A stretch of 64,000 nt of DNA from CAZMXP01 sp964570285 (GTDB lineage: Bacteria > Planctomycetota > PLA2). Within the stretch, counting starts at the first letter, position 1. Every line of letters begins with the position of its first letter. The stretch covers positions 1-64,000 of the forward strand of contig CAZMXP010000020.1 of assembly GCA_964570285.1 (NCBI GenBank). The letters are read 5' to 3'. Made by a program: the position numbers and the translations under genes. Positions 13,527 through 20,875 of the stretch are shown in pieces. The notes below the pieces were generated by a model. The model ran no database searches. It saw nothing but the letters and a program-made list of their open reading frames with translations, and was not told the origin of the DNA.

Positions 13527-15945
13527 CTCCGACCGCGCCGCGCAGGCGTGGGAGGCGCACCAGCGCGGCTGGGCGCTCACGCCGCTCGAGGACGGCGCGC
13601 CCAGGCTCGACCGCTGGCAGAAGCGCTCCGCGCCGGGATGGCCGGACCTCGCCGAGTGGGCGGCGCGCCGGGATCTCGCGTTGCGCACCGGCGCGGCCTC
13701 GGGCGTCGCCGTCGTGCGCTGCGCCTTCGACCGCGCGCAGCGCAAGCTCGGCGAGGGACTGCTCGCGACGACGGTCGCCGCGAGGCAACCCGACGGGATG
13801 GTCGACCTCTACTACCGGATCCCGAAGGACGAGCCGCTGCCGGGCCCGACGCGGAGGCTGCAGGACATCGAGGTCCACGGCGACGGCTCGTTCGTCCTCT
13901 TCCCGGGCTCCGGTGGCTGCGCGTGGGAGCCCGGCGCGACCCCCGCCGACACGCAGATCGCCGACCTCCCCGAGTGGATCCGCAAGCACTGCGCCCCCAC
14001 GCCGGAGCCGCGCGAGGAGCCGGTCCGCCCGGCCCCCCGCAGGAACACGCCGGGAGTCCGCGTCCCCCCCAACGACGAGGCCGCCGAGCGCGCGCTCCTC
14101 GGAGCCGCGCTCCTCGGCCACGGCATCAAGGGCGCCGAGGGCGTCGCCCCCGCGTACTTCTACCACCCGGGACACGCCCTCATCTGGGCCGCCGTCCTCG
14201 ACGCGGCAAAGGACGCGGCCGCCCCCGACTGCGTCCTCATCCGATCGAGGCTCGAGCGGGACGGCACCCTCGCGAAGGCGGGCGGCGAGGCCTACCTCGA
14301 GCGGTGCGTCGGCGAGTCGCCCTCGGCCGCCAACCTCCCCGAATACGCGCGCATCGTGATCGAGCGGTGGAAGGCCCGAGAGCTGCTCCGCACCGGCCAG
14401 CAGCTCGCCGAGGACGGCATGAACCCCGGCACCGACCCGAAGGCCGCCGCGAAGCGCGCCCGCGAAGGCCTCCGCGCCGTCGACCCGCGCGGGCGGCGCG
14501 CGAAAGGCGCCACGGCCGTCGAGGTCGAAGTCACGGGCTTCGTCGAGGACCAGAGCTCCGAGCTGTGGTTCGCCCGCAAGTTCGTCCTCGAGCACGGCTC
14601 CGAGATCCGCTACGTCGGGGCGTGGAAGTGCTGGATGGTGTGGGACGGCGGCGCCGGCGTCTGGCGTCGCGACGACAACGGCGCCGTCATGCGCCTCGCG
14701 AAGCGCACGAGCGACGGCATCCTGAAGGAGGCGGCGGCGCTCCTCCACTCCGCACGCGGCCAGGAAGGCGACGCCGCGATCGCGAAGGCCCAGGCGCGCC
14801 TCAAGGTCGCGAAGCACTTCCGCAACGCAAGACCCCTCGAGCACGCCCTGCGCCTCGCCCAGAGCGAGCAGACCGTCGTCGCGAGCCCCGACCAGTGGGA
14901 CGCGACCCCGTGGGTCCTCCACTGCCGCAACGGGCTCGTCGACCTGAGGACCGGGGAACTCGGGCCGCACCGCCGCGAGGACTGGTGCACGAAGAGCTGC
15001 GCCGCCGACTACGACCCGGAGGCGAAGGCGGAGCGCTGGCACGCGTTCCTCGCCGAGATCCTCCCCGACCCCGAGGTCCGCGCCTACCTCCAGCGCGCCG
15101 TCGGCTATGCCGCGACGGGCAAGCCCGTCGAGCAGCTCTTCTTCCTGCTCGTGGGCCCGGGGGGCAACGGCAAGCGCACCTCCATGGGCACCGTCGAGCG
15201 CGTGCTCGGCGACTACGCGCGCACGATCTCCGACACCGTCCTCGTCGCCTCGCAGGGCGCGAACGACGACGCGAGGATCCTCGTCGACCTCCACGGCGTC
15301 CGCGCCGCCTTCATCCACGAGACCCCCGACGACGGCAGGCTCGCCGCCAACCGCGTGAAGAAGATCACCGGCAGCGACCGGATCGAGGCGCGCCGCCTCT
15401 ACCAGGAGAAGTTCAACTTCGAGCCCACCCACACGATCTTCGTCGACACCAACTCCAAGCCAAAGGTCCGCGACGTCTCCAACGGCATCTGGCGCCGCCT
15501 CCGCCTCGTCCCCTTCGACGTCACCGTCCAGAAGGCCGACCGCGGCCTGCCCGACCGCCTCCTCGAGCACGAGGCCGCCGGCATCCTGCGCTGGATCGTC
15601 GAAGGCGCCATCGCCTACGCGAAGTCGGGGGGCGACCTCGGCACGCCCGACGCCATCGCCGACTCCACGCTCGAGTACCGCCTCGAATCGAGCGACATCG
15701 CCGACTTCCTCGCCCACTGCGTCGTCGCGGACGGGAACTCGTTCCTGCCGGTCTCCGGGATCTACAAGGCCTACAAGGCGTGGTCCAAGGCGAACGACGT
15801 CGACGAGAAGAAGATCCCCGGCCAGCGAACGGTCACGAAGCGGCTCTGCGAGATGGGCTACCAGTACGTGCGCGAGGGAGACCGCAAGGTTCGCGGGTTC
15901 CGCGGACTCGCGCTCGCAGGCGACGCGCAGCAGCTCATCGTGTAG
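13513..15945 (+). CDS. Fused phage replication protein: degenerate PrimPol, DnaB N-domain and D5/SF3 helicase
   Basis: 810 residues from ATG 13513, overlapping the helicase gene. Residues 1-165 resemble bifunctional primase-polymerase (WEAHQRGWALTPLEDG, TGAASGVAVV, IEVHGDGSFVLFPGSGG), but the metal-binding D-x-D after TGAASGVAVV reads RCAF. Residues about 187-300 resemble a DnaB N-terminal domain (NDEAAERALLGAALLG, then YFYHPGHALIWAAVLDA). Residues about 345-700 are D5_N plus superfamily 3 helicase: Walker A GPGGNGKRT at 548-556 with Arg where Ser/Thr is expected, HETPDDGRLAANRVKKITGS, and a sensor region FVDTNSKPK followed by GIWRRLRLVPF. The C-terminal 100 residues resemble the winged helix after D5 (VSGIYKAYKAWSKANDV). 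It is the probable replicative helicase of the phage. Confidence 0.88.
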   Translation: MQPGSSDRAAQAWEAHQRGWALTPLEDGAPRLDRWQKRSAPGWPDLAEWAARRDLALRTGAASGVAVVRCAFDRAQRKLGEGLLATTVAARQPDGMVDLYYRIPKDEPLPGPTRRLQDIEVHGDGSFVLFPGSGGCAWEPGATPADTQIADLPEWIRKHCAPTPEPREEPVRPAPRRNTPGVRVPPNDEAAERALLGAALLGHGIKGAEGVAPAYFYHPGHALIWAAVLDAAKDAAAPDCVLIRSRLERDGTLAKAGGEAYLERCVGESPSAANLPEYARIVIERWKARELLRTGQQLAEDGMNPGTDPKAAAKRAREGLRAVDPRGRRAKGATAVEVEVTGFVEDQSSELWFARKFVLEHGSEIRYVGAWKCWMVWDGGAGVWRRDDNGAVMRLAKRTSDGILKEAAALLHSARGQEGDAAIAKAQARLKVAKHFRNARPLEHALRLAQSEQTVVASPDQWDATPWVLHCRNGLVDLRTGELGPHRREDWCTKSCAADYDPEAKAERWHAFLAEILPDPEVRAYLQRAVGYAATGKPVEQLFFLLVGPGGNGKRTSMGTVERVLGDYARTISDTVLVASQGANDDARILVDLHGVRAAFIHETPDDGRLAANRVKKITGSDRIEARRLYQEKFNFEPTHTIFVDTNSKPKVRDVSNGIWRRLRLVPFDVTVQKADRGLPDRLLEHEAAGILRWIVEGAIAYAKSGGDLGTPDAIADSTLEYRLESSDIADFLAHCVVADGNSFLPVSGIYKAYKAWSKANDVDEKKIPGQRTVTKRLCEMGYQYVREGDRKVRGFRGLALAGDAQQLIV

Positions 15946-15957
15946 TCGGCCGCAGCC

Positions 15958-16206
15958 TCAGAACGCCGGCAGGACCTGGCACCGGCACCGGTCATCCGGA
16001 TCTCGCGGACGGCAGAACTCCCCCTCCAACTCCCGGCGCGCCTCCTCGATCGTGAACACCCGACCCTCCCGCGCAGCGCACCTCGGACAGACGTGAGCAT
16101 CGCAAGCGGTGTTCCACGTCACCAGGTCCGTACCCTCCTCCTCGTACTCCCCCAAGCGCTCCAGCAGCTCGCGACGCCAGTCCGATGTCGTGCCCTGTTT
16201 GCCCAT
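15958..16206 (-). CDS. Stand-alone zinc-type domain resembling the C-terminus of phage head-morphogenesis proteins
   Basis: 82 residues on the minus strand, convergent with the primase-helicase (12 bp apart). ATG 16206 follows AAAGGGGGT. The core WNTACDAHVCPRCAAREGR, then FTIEEARRELEGEFC and DDRCRCQVLPAF, matches the C-terminal Cys pattern (V-C-P-x-C ... G-x-x-F ... C-x-C) of Mu F/SPP1 gp7-like minor head proteins. Here it stands alone and points against its neighbours. Its upstream region has two palindromic operator-like sites. Function unknown; structural mimicry or regulation are both possible. Confidence 0.7.
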   Translation of the reverse strand: MGKQGTTSDWRRELLERLGEYEEEGTDLVTWNTACDAHVCPRCAAREGRVFTIEEARRELEGEFCRPRDPDDRCRCQVLPAF

Positions 16207-16219
16207 GTGTACCCCCTTT

Positions 16220-16240
16220 AGTACCGTTCGAAACGGTACT
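16220..16240. promoter_or_regulatory. Palindromic operator-like site 1
   Basis: Nine-base arms AGTACCGTT and AACGGTACT flank CGA. It sits 14 bp upstream of the start of the left-going 82-residue gene and 69 bp from a second near-identical palindrome. The half-site length and spacing suit a dimeric helix-turn-helix regulator. Confidence 0.7.
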
Positions 16241-16288
16241 TCCCATAAACCTCCTCAGTACGCGCACGCGTGAGAGGGTTTAGGGGAA

Positions 16289-16307
16289 GTACCGTTCCAA
16301 ACGGTAC
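16289..16307. promoter_or_regulatory. Palindromic operator-like site 2
   Basis: Eight-base arms GTACCGTT and AACGGTAC flank CCA. It matches site 1 at 18 of 19 bases. It lies between the divergent 82-residue gene and the lipoprotein gene, so one regulator could control both. Confidence 0.7.
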
Positions 16308-16367
16308 CGGTGAGCCATGGTAGTGCAGGCAGAACATCACGGAAAGGGGGGGTGGTACCATCGAGAA

Positions 16368-16787
16368 ATGCGGGCCGCAGCTGCCATCACGACCGTCCTG
16401 ATCCTCGTGTGCGGTTGCGGCGGACCACCCGACGAACTGCTGGATCGCCTCTTCCTGCTCAGAAAGCAACGCGAAGACGCTGTCAGCCGCATGGACGCAT
16501 GTTTCAGCGTCGGCGCCAACAAGATCCGGGCTGGTGGACACAACGCAGGGGAGCCGTATCGCGACGAGGCCGCCATGGAGTACGCCAGGATCGAGGCTAT
16601 CCACCGGGAGCTCGTCGATCTCCTCGCGCTGCTCAAGTCGCGGTACAACCACGACGCCAACCTCGCTCAGGAGCATGATGACCACCTGAACGCACTGCGC
16701 CACCAGGTTGCCGGACAACGGGCCTGCCTCGACGCGCTGCAAAGCTACGGACGGAGCGTGGGGCTCGATGGCAAGACGGCGCGGTAG
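16368..16787 (+). CDS. Putative phage-encoded lipoprotein
   Basis: 139 residues from ATG 16368. The N-terminus MRAAAAITTVLILVCGCGG is a short lipoprotein signal with candidate lipobox cysteines at about 15 and 17. The mature part is helical (LLDRLFLLRKQREDAVSRMD, ARIEAIHRELVDLLALLKSR) and has no catalytic motif. An in-frame ATG at 16317 would overlap the operator region with unpatterned sequence, so I prefer 16368. As a lysogenic-conversion gene under its own operator it could alter the host envelope, for example by superinfection exclusion. That role is inferred from position. Confidence 0.65.
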   Translation: MRAAAAITTVLILVCGCGGPPDELLDRLFLLRKQREDAVSRMDACFSVGANKIRAGGHNAGEPYRDEAAMEYARIEAIHRELVDLLALLKSRYNHDANLAQEHDDHLNALRHQVAGQRACLDALQSYGRSVGLDGKTAR

Positions 16788-16790
16788 TCG

Positions 16791-16804
16791 CTAGTCTTCC
16801 CCCC
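16791..16804 (+). promoter_or_regulatory. Leaderless-type promoter box before terS
   Basis: CTAGTCTTCC precedes GTG 16805; the TANNNT-type hexamer TAGTCT ends 7 nt before the start codon. It belongs to the recurrent CTAGGKTTCC series found before late phage genes. Confidence 0.5.
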
Positions 16805-17416
16805 GTGCCCAAAGCGGCAGCCAAGAAGCCGCCCCGCCGTGGTGCCAGAACCCACCTCTCCATCCGCCAACAGCGCTTCGCAAGGTTTTATGTCGAGACC
16901 GGCGGCAACGGCCTCGAAGCCTGCAAGAGGGCCGGATACAACGGCAACGAGAACACCCTCTGCGTCCAGGCCAGCAGGCTCATAAGACTGCCGAAGGTCG
17001 CCCAACGCATCGATCTCTTCGAGCGCGGACTCGTCTCCATCGCCGACAACGTCGTCCTCGACTGCCTCACCGACCCCGACGTACCCCGCGAAATCAGGCT
17101 CCGCGCTGCCGACCTCGCCTACAAACGACACGGCGCCTACGCCCCAGAGCGACACGAGGTTGCGCGGGTGCCGGACGCACTCTCCGACGAACAGCGCGAG
17201 CGATTCCTCCGCATCGCGCGCATGGTCGACGACCGCCCCCCCCTGCCTTCCCCCGCGCCCCCCACGGCCGCGCTGGGGCCCGGCCACGCCCCCGAGGAGG
17301 GCCTCGCGGCCCCGGGGCAATTCGTGGAAGAGGGCGCGCCGGCGGCGAACGTGGGCGCCCCCCCGGGCCTTTCCGCCCCCTCGTGCGCGCGCGCGGGGGA
17401 CGACGGGGGGGGGTAA
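16805..17416 (+). CDS. terS: Terminase small subunit (Terminase_2 type)
   Basis: 203 residues from GTG 16805. The region HLSIRQQRFARFYVETGGNG, EACKRAGYNG, TLCVQASRLIRLPKVAQRI is the DNA-binding helix-turn-helix of Terminase_2/XtmA proteins (L-x-x-K/R-Q-x-R-F ... GN-x-x-E-A ... AGY ... N/P-x-V). The subunit binds the packaging site and loads the large subunit. The C-terminal 60 residues are Pro/Ala/Gly-rich low complexity encoded by long C and G runs. TerL lies 8.6 kb downstream instead of adjacent, which is unusual. No Shine-Dalgarno sequence precedes the start, consistent with leaderless translation. Confidence 0.85.
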   Translation: MPKAAAKKPPRRGARTHLSIRQQRFARFYVETGGNGLEACKRAGYNGNENTLCVQASRLIRLPKVAQRIDLFERGLVSIADNVVLDCLTDPDVPREIRLRAADLAYKRHGAYAPERHEVARVPDALSDEQRERFLRIARMVDDRPPLPSPAPPTAALGPGHAPEEGLAAPGQFVEEGAPAANVGAPPGLSAPSCARAGDDGGG

Positions 17417-17432
17417 CGGCGACGCGCGTTGA

Positions 17433-17455
17433 TGTGGCCTCACACCGAGGCCACA
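17433..17455. terminator. Hairpin after terS
   Basis: Nine-base arms TGTGGCCTC and GAGGCCACA with loop ACACC lie 17 bp after the terS stop. There is no T-tract, so it may be a Rho-assisted terminator or an RNA-stabilising stem. Confidence 0.5.
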
Positions 17456-17493
17456 CTGGCCCGGGTGTAGCGGGGGCGCACGGGCCCAAAGAT

Positions 17494-17513
17494 ACGCAAG
17501 TGGTCCCTTGCGT
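17494..17513. repeat. Second hairpin between terS and the methyltransferase gene
   Basis: Arms ACGCAAG and CTTGCGT enclose TGGTCC. It is immediately upstream of the CTAGGTTTC promoter box, so it could be an operator or a terminator just before the next transcription start. Confidence 0.4.
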
Positions 17514-17521
17514 CACCGCGC

Positions 17522-17536
17522 CTAGGTTTCGGGTCG
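17522..17536 (+). promoter_or_regulatory. Leaderless-type promoter box before the methyltransferase gene
   Basis: CTAGGTTTCGGGTCG runs directly into ATG 17537, with TAGGTT ending 8 nt before the start codon. The same 15 bases recur with a single change before the prohead protease at 31402. Confidence 0.6.
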
Positions 17537-18832
17537 ATGATCCGCGACCGCATCCGCGAGCTCCGGCGCGTCCCCGCCCGGACGCTCCTCGCCAACCCGA
17601 GGAACTTCCGGACGCATCCCAAGGCGCAGCGGGCGGCCCTGCGCGGCGTCCTCGACGAGGTGGGCTACGCGGACGCGCTGCTTGCGCGGGAGACGCCGGA
17701 GGGCCTCGTGCTGGTCGACGGGCACCTGCGCGCGGAGACCACGCCGGACATGGAGGTGCCGGTCCTCGTGCTCGACGTGACCGAGGAGGAGGCCGACAAG
17801 CTCCTCGCCTCCCTCGACCCGATCGCGGCGATGGCGGGCACCGACGAGGCGGTCCTGCGCGACCTCCTCGCGCGCGTGCAGACGGAGAGCGAGGGGCTCG
17901 CCGAGCTCTTCGCCGGCCTCGTGCCCGGCGACGTGAAGGGCGGGCAGACGGACCCCGACGAGGTGCCGGAGCCCCCGGAGGAGGCGGAGACGAAGCGCGG
18001 GGACCTCTGGCACCTCGGGGAGCACCGGCTGCTGTGCGGCGATTCGGGGAACGCGGGGGACGTCGACCGACTCCTCTGCGGCGCGCAGGTCGACCTCGTG
18101 AACACCGACCCCCCGTACAACGTGAAGGTCGAGCCGCGGTCGAACAACGCGATCGCCGCGGGGCTCTCGAGCTTCCAGGCGACGCACCACCAGAAGCTCG
18201 ACCTCGCGCGGCATCCGGGGAAGGCGAAGCCGACGCGCAAGCGCATGCGGGCGAAGGACCGGCCGCTGATGAACGACTTCGTCGGCGCGGCCGACTTCGA
18301 CGCGCTGCTGCGCGCGTGGTTCGGGAACCTCGCGCGCGTGCTCAAGCCGGGGCGCGCGTTCTACGTCTGGGGCGGCTACGCGAACTGCGGGAACTACCCG
18401 CCCGTCCTGCGCGAGTGCGGCCTCTACTTCAGCCAGGCGCTGATCTGGGTGAAGGAGCACCCTGTGCTGACGCGGAAGGACTTCATGGGCAACCACGAAT
18501 GGTGTTTCCATGGTTGGCGCGAAGGGGCGGCGCACCGGTTCTTCGGGCCGTCGAACGTGACGGACGTCTGGAGCGTGAAGAAGGTGAACCCGCAGTCGAT
18601 GGTCCACCTCACCGAAAAGCCCGTCGAGCTGGCGCGGCGCGCGATGGAGTACTCGAGCCTGCCTGGGGAGAACGTCCTCGACCTCTTCGGCGGCAGCGGG
18701 AGCACGCTCGTCGCGGCCGAGCAGACGGGCCGGCGGTCGTTCCTGATGGAGCTCGATCCGCCCTATTGCGACGTGATCGTGCGGCGCTACGAGGCCTTCA
18801 GCGGCAAGAAGGCGGAGAGGCGGCCGGCGTGA
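17537..18832 (+). CDS. ParB-domain DNA methyltransferase (N4/N6-type, DPPY)
   Basis: 431 residues. Residues 1-110 are a ParB/sulfiredoxin-like domain (LLANPRNFRTHPKAQR, LVDGHLRAET, VPVLVLDVTEEEADKLLASL). Residues about 150-431 are a beta-class amino-methyltransferase: DLWHLGEHRLLCGDSGN, catalytic NTDPPYNV (about 190), then LDLFGGSGSTLVAAE for SAM binding (about 380) and FLMELDPPYCDVIVRRYE. It would transfer a methyl group to the exocyclic amine of A or C in DNA. This fusion is frequent in phages, next to terminase genes, and is usually without a cognate nuclease, serving to protect phage DNA. Confidence 0.93.
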   Translation: MIRDRIRELRRVPARTLLANPRNFRTHPKAQRAALRGVLDEVGYADALLARETPEGLVLVDGHLRAETTPDMEVPVLVLDVTEEEADKLLASLDPIAAMAGTDEAVLRDLLARVQTESEGLAELFAGLVPGDVKGGQTDPDEVPEPPEEAETKRGDLWHLGEHRLLCGDSGNAGDVDRLLCGAQVDLVNTDPPYNVKVEPRSNNAIAAGLSSFQATHHQKLDLARHPGKAKPTRKRMRAKDRPLMNDFVGAADFDALLRAWFGNLARVLKPGRAFYVWGGYANCGNYPPVLRECGLYFSQALIWVKEHPVLTRKDFMGNHEWCFHGWREGAAHRFFGPSNVTDVWSVKKVNPQSMVHLTEKPVELARRAMEYSSLPGENVLDLFGGSGSTLVAAEQTGRRSFLMELDPPYCDVIVRRYEAFSGKKAERRPA

Positions 18833-19044
18833 CCTGGCTGCTCGCGTGCGCGTCGCTCCTCGCGACGTGGCTGAACATCCGACGCCGGCGCGCGTGCTTC
18901 GCCATCTGGGCGTGCACGAACGCGGCGTGGTGCGCGATCGACCTCGCGCACGGCGTTCCCGCGCAGGCGCTGCTGATGGCGTCCTACGCGATCCTGGCGG
19001 TGCACGGATGGCGGAGCTGGGGCCGCACCGCGCGCGCAAGCTGA
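18829..19044 (+). CDS. Small membrane protein, PnuC-like fragment
   Basis: 71 residues from the GTG in a GTGA overlap with the methyltransferase. Three hydrophobic segments are visible (WLLACASLLATWLNI, CFAIWACTNAAWCAI and ALLMASYAILAVHGWRSW). The N-x-R-R-R-x-C-F-x-I-W motif and spacing resemble the half-repeats of PnuC-type vitamin transporters and small phage membrane proteins of that type. At this size it cannot be a full transporter. It overlaps the next gene by 37 bp. Confidence 0.65.
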   Translation: MTWLLACASLLATWLNIRRRRACFAIWACTNAAWCAIDLAHGVPAQALLMASYAILAVHGWRSWGRTARAS

Positions 19045-19505
19045 CGCCGGACCTTGCGGCGCGGATCCTCGCGCTCGTGCGCGCGGGTCATGCGCCGCAG
19101 GGGGCGGCGCGCGCGAGCGGGGTCGGGGTGACGACGTGGAAGGGCTGGCTGCGCGCGGGGCGCGCGGGGACGGACCCGGAGTACGCGCGCCTCGTGGAGG
19201 ACCTCGAGGACGCGCAGGAGCAGTCGAAGGCTGTGCTGCTGTCGCGGCTGCTGCAGGCGGCGAAGGACGACTGGCGGGCGAGCGCGTGGCTCCTGGAGCG
19301 CCGTTGGCCGGAGGAGTTCGGGCGGCGGGACCAGCTGGTGCTCGAGGCCGCGTCGCCGGCGCGGGAGGTCGGGGAGGAGGACCGGGCGCGGTGGCGCCGG
19401 GTGATCGAGCAGGCGGAGCGGACGCCGTGCCTGCCGGTGGCCGCGGATGGTAGGCGCGTGCTAGGCGCGGGCGGAAATCCGGAATCCCGTGCGGAAAGCC
19501 CTTGA
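19008..19505 (+). CDS. Second terminase-small-subunit-like helix-turn-helix protein
   Basis: 165 residues from ATG 19008. LTPDLAARILALVRAGHAPQ, AARASGVGVTTWKGWLRAGR is a helix-turn-helix of the kind seen in many phage DNA-packaging proteins. The following YARLVEDLEDAQEQSKAVLL and DDWRASAWLLERRWPEEFGR is the long helical part with the typical W-x-L-E-R-R-x-P-x-x-F-G-R signature. The C-terminal 40 residues are variable. In families with this signature the gene is normally called terminase small subunit, so the phage has two candidates. This one is closer to TerL but still separated from it by the 5-kb cassette. Confidence 0.7.
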   Translation: MAELGPHRARKLTPDLAARILALVRAGHAPQGAARASGVGVTTWKGWLRAGRAGTDPEYARLVEDLEDAQEQSKAVLLSRLLQAAKDDWRASAWLLERRWPEEFGRRDQLVLEAASPAREVGEEDRARWRRVIEQAERTPCLPVAADGRRVLGAGGNPESRAESP

Positions 19506-19583
19506 GCTCGCGCGATGTCACGCCCTCATGTGCCGCGATCCGATGCGCGGGACGGGCCCGCGCCCGCGATCGAGGAGACCGAG

Positions 19584-20096
19584 ATGGAAGGCGAGAAGAA
19601 CGCGACCGCGGCGCCCCCCGAGGGGACGTGCGTGGTGTGCGGGAAGACGGAGGCGCCCGGCGCCCCGGTGCAGTGGGCGGACCAGACGAGGCGGCTCTGC
19701 GAGGGCTGCGTCGATGGCGAGCTCGAGCGCCGCGCGGAGGCGCGCAAGGCGAAGCGGGGCAAGGCCCCGAAGCAGCCCAAGGCGGGCGCCGCGCAGGCGA
19801 CCGCGACCGAGACGACCGGAGAGACGACGATCGACCCCAACCCCGAGAACAAGGAGACCGACATGGCGAAGGCGAAGAAGACCCCGAAGACGAAGGCGGA
19901 GCGGAAGCCGAAGGCGGCGAAGGAGCCGAAGCCGGAGCGGAAGAGGCTCGGCGAGGTGGCGCTGGTGATGCGCGTGCCGAAGGAGGCGGTCGAGTACATC
20001 GACGCGGCGGCGGACGGGCGCGCGCGGACGGTGTGGCTGCGGGAGGTCCTGGCGAAGGGCGACGCGAAGCTCGGGAAGATCCTCGAGCCGGCGTAG
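19584..20096 (+). CDS. Lys/Ala-rich protein with an N-terminal zinc knuckle
   Basis: 170 residues from ATG 19584, preferred over 19515 because GAGGAGA precedes it. The N-terminus has a Cys4 site (CVVCGKTEAPG, then RLCEGCVDGE). A long Lys/Ala/Pro linker follows (KAKKTPKTKAERKPKAAKE), then a compact C-terminal segment with RVPKEAVEYIDAAADGRART and WLREVLAKG, which resembles a ribbon-helix-helix or short helical DNA-binding unit. An internal ATG at 19863 with AAGGAG upstream could make the C-terminal part alone. It is possibly a nucleoid-like or regulatory protein. Confidence 0.55.
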   Translation: MEGEKNATAAPPEGTCVVCGKTEAPGAPVQWADQTRRLCEGCVDGELERRAEARKAKRGKAPKQPKAGAAQATATETTGETTIDPNPENKETDMAKAKKTPKTKAERKPKAAKEPKPERKRLGEVALVMRVPKEAVEYIDAAADGRARTVWLREVLAKGDAKLGKILEPA

Positions 20097-20119
20097 CCGG
20101 AGGCGGCGGCCGCGCGCGC

Positions 20120-20150
20120 GGGGGAGGCTTGGTGCCTCCCCCTTTCTCGT
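20120..20150 (+). terminator. Intrinsic terminator
   Basis: GGGGGAGGC and GCCTCCCCC form a perfect nine-pair stem around TTGGT and are followed by TTTCTCGTT. It lies 23 bp after the zinc-knuckle gene and should end transcripts of the 17.5-20.1 kb group. Confidence 0.8.
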
Positions 20151-20229
20151 TGCGTCCCGGCGCCGTGGGAGCGTGGAATCCGATCGCAATTGCCTTGATG
20201 TCCGCGCGGTGGCGAGCCCTGATGCGTCC

Positions 20230-20448
20230 ATGGAAACGACGACGGCAACCACGGGAAACGATCGGGCGCTCGTCCTAGCGAAGCGCCTGCGCAGCCGGAT
20301 CATCGCCAGCGCCGACGGCTGGCACTTCGCCGGGAGCGAGGCGGCGGTGGACTTCCACCGCGCGCGGATCTGGAACTCGAACGGGCGGCTCGCGTGGCTG
20401 CGGCGCGCGGGGCTGATCTCGGCTGCCGAGACGCGGGTGGTGCGGTGA
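20230..20448 (+). CDS. Small phage protein with winged-helix-like end
   Basis: 72 residues from ATG 20230 (an earlier in-frame ATG at 20173 is possible). The segment ALVLAKRLRSRIIASADGWH is followed by RARIWNSNGRLAWLRRAGLI, a helix-turn pattern ending in a short basic strand. It resembles small phage DNA-binding proteins, but the match is weak. It is the first gene after the terminator at 20150 and overlaps the next gene by GTGA. Confidence 0.5.
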   Translation: METTTATTGNDRALVLAKRLRSRIIASADGWHFAGSEAAVDFHRARIWNSNGRLAWLRRAGLISAAETRVVR

Positions 20449-20765
20449 GCGGGCGCGATGCGGCCTACGCCTCGGGCCGGAGCGACGGCGGTAGGCGCGC
20501 CGAGGCCTACCGCGCTTCCGGGGGGTCCATGTCGGCACCGGACGCGCTGGGCCATCTGAGCGCCGAGCGCGCCCTGCGCGACGCTCTGGACGAAGGCTCG
20601 CTCGCGGCGAAGCTCGGCCTGACCGCCGTGGAGTGCGCGGATCGCGGCGACGGCTACCGGGACGCGCTCACGGCCTACATCGCCGGGTGGGACGACGCGA
20701 TCTGGTCCGCGACGGTCGAGGAGGCGCGGGCGGCGGGCCTCGTGACGGGTGACGGGGCGCGGTGA
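20445..20765 (+). CDS. Phage protein of unknown function
   Basis: 106 residues from the GTG at 20445 (GTGA overlap). It begins with a Gly/Ser/Arg-rich stretch (SGRDAAYASGRSDGGRRAEA) and continues as an acidic helical domain (LGHLSAERALRDALDEGSLA, YRDALTAYIAGWDDAIWSA). I recognise no family. Gene overlaps and normal composition support it. Confidence 0.5.
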   Translation: MSGRDAAYASGRSDGGRRAEAYRASGGSMSAPDALGHLSAERALRDALDEGSLAAKLGLTAVECADRGDGYRDALTAYIAGWDDAIWSATVEEARAAGLVTGDGAR

Positions 20766-20875
20766 GGGGCGTCGGCGGGACGCCCGCCGCCAGGTCGATG
20801 TCAGGTTGCCACTGGGATCGGATTCCCGGGCGGAAAGAAGTGGATTGCGTCCCCCGGTCGAGCCCTCATGTGGGC

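Noticed and set aside
11451..13745. A 764-codon minus-strand frame opposite the DinG-like helicase
   Set aside because: Low-complexity Arg/Glu/Ala product; the + strand has all helicase motifs.
13393..15717. A 774-codon minus-strand frame opposite the primase-helicase gene
   Set aside because: No motif, Gly/Val/Arg-biased composition, and the + strand is clearly coding.
16317..16367. Upstream in-frame ATG at 16317 as start of the lipoprotein gene
   Set aside because: It would add a charged stretch ahead of a perfect lipoprotein signal; ATG 16368 is preferred.
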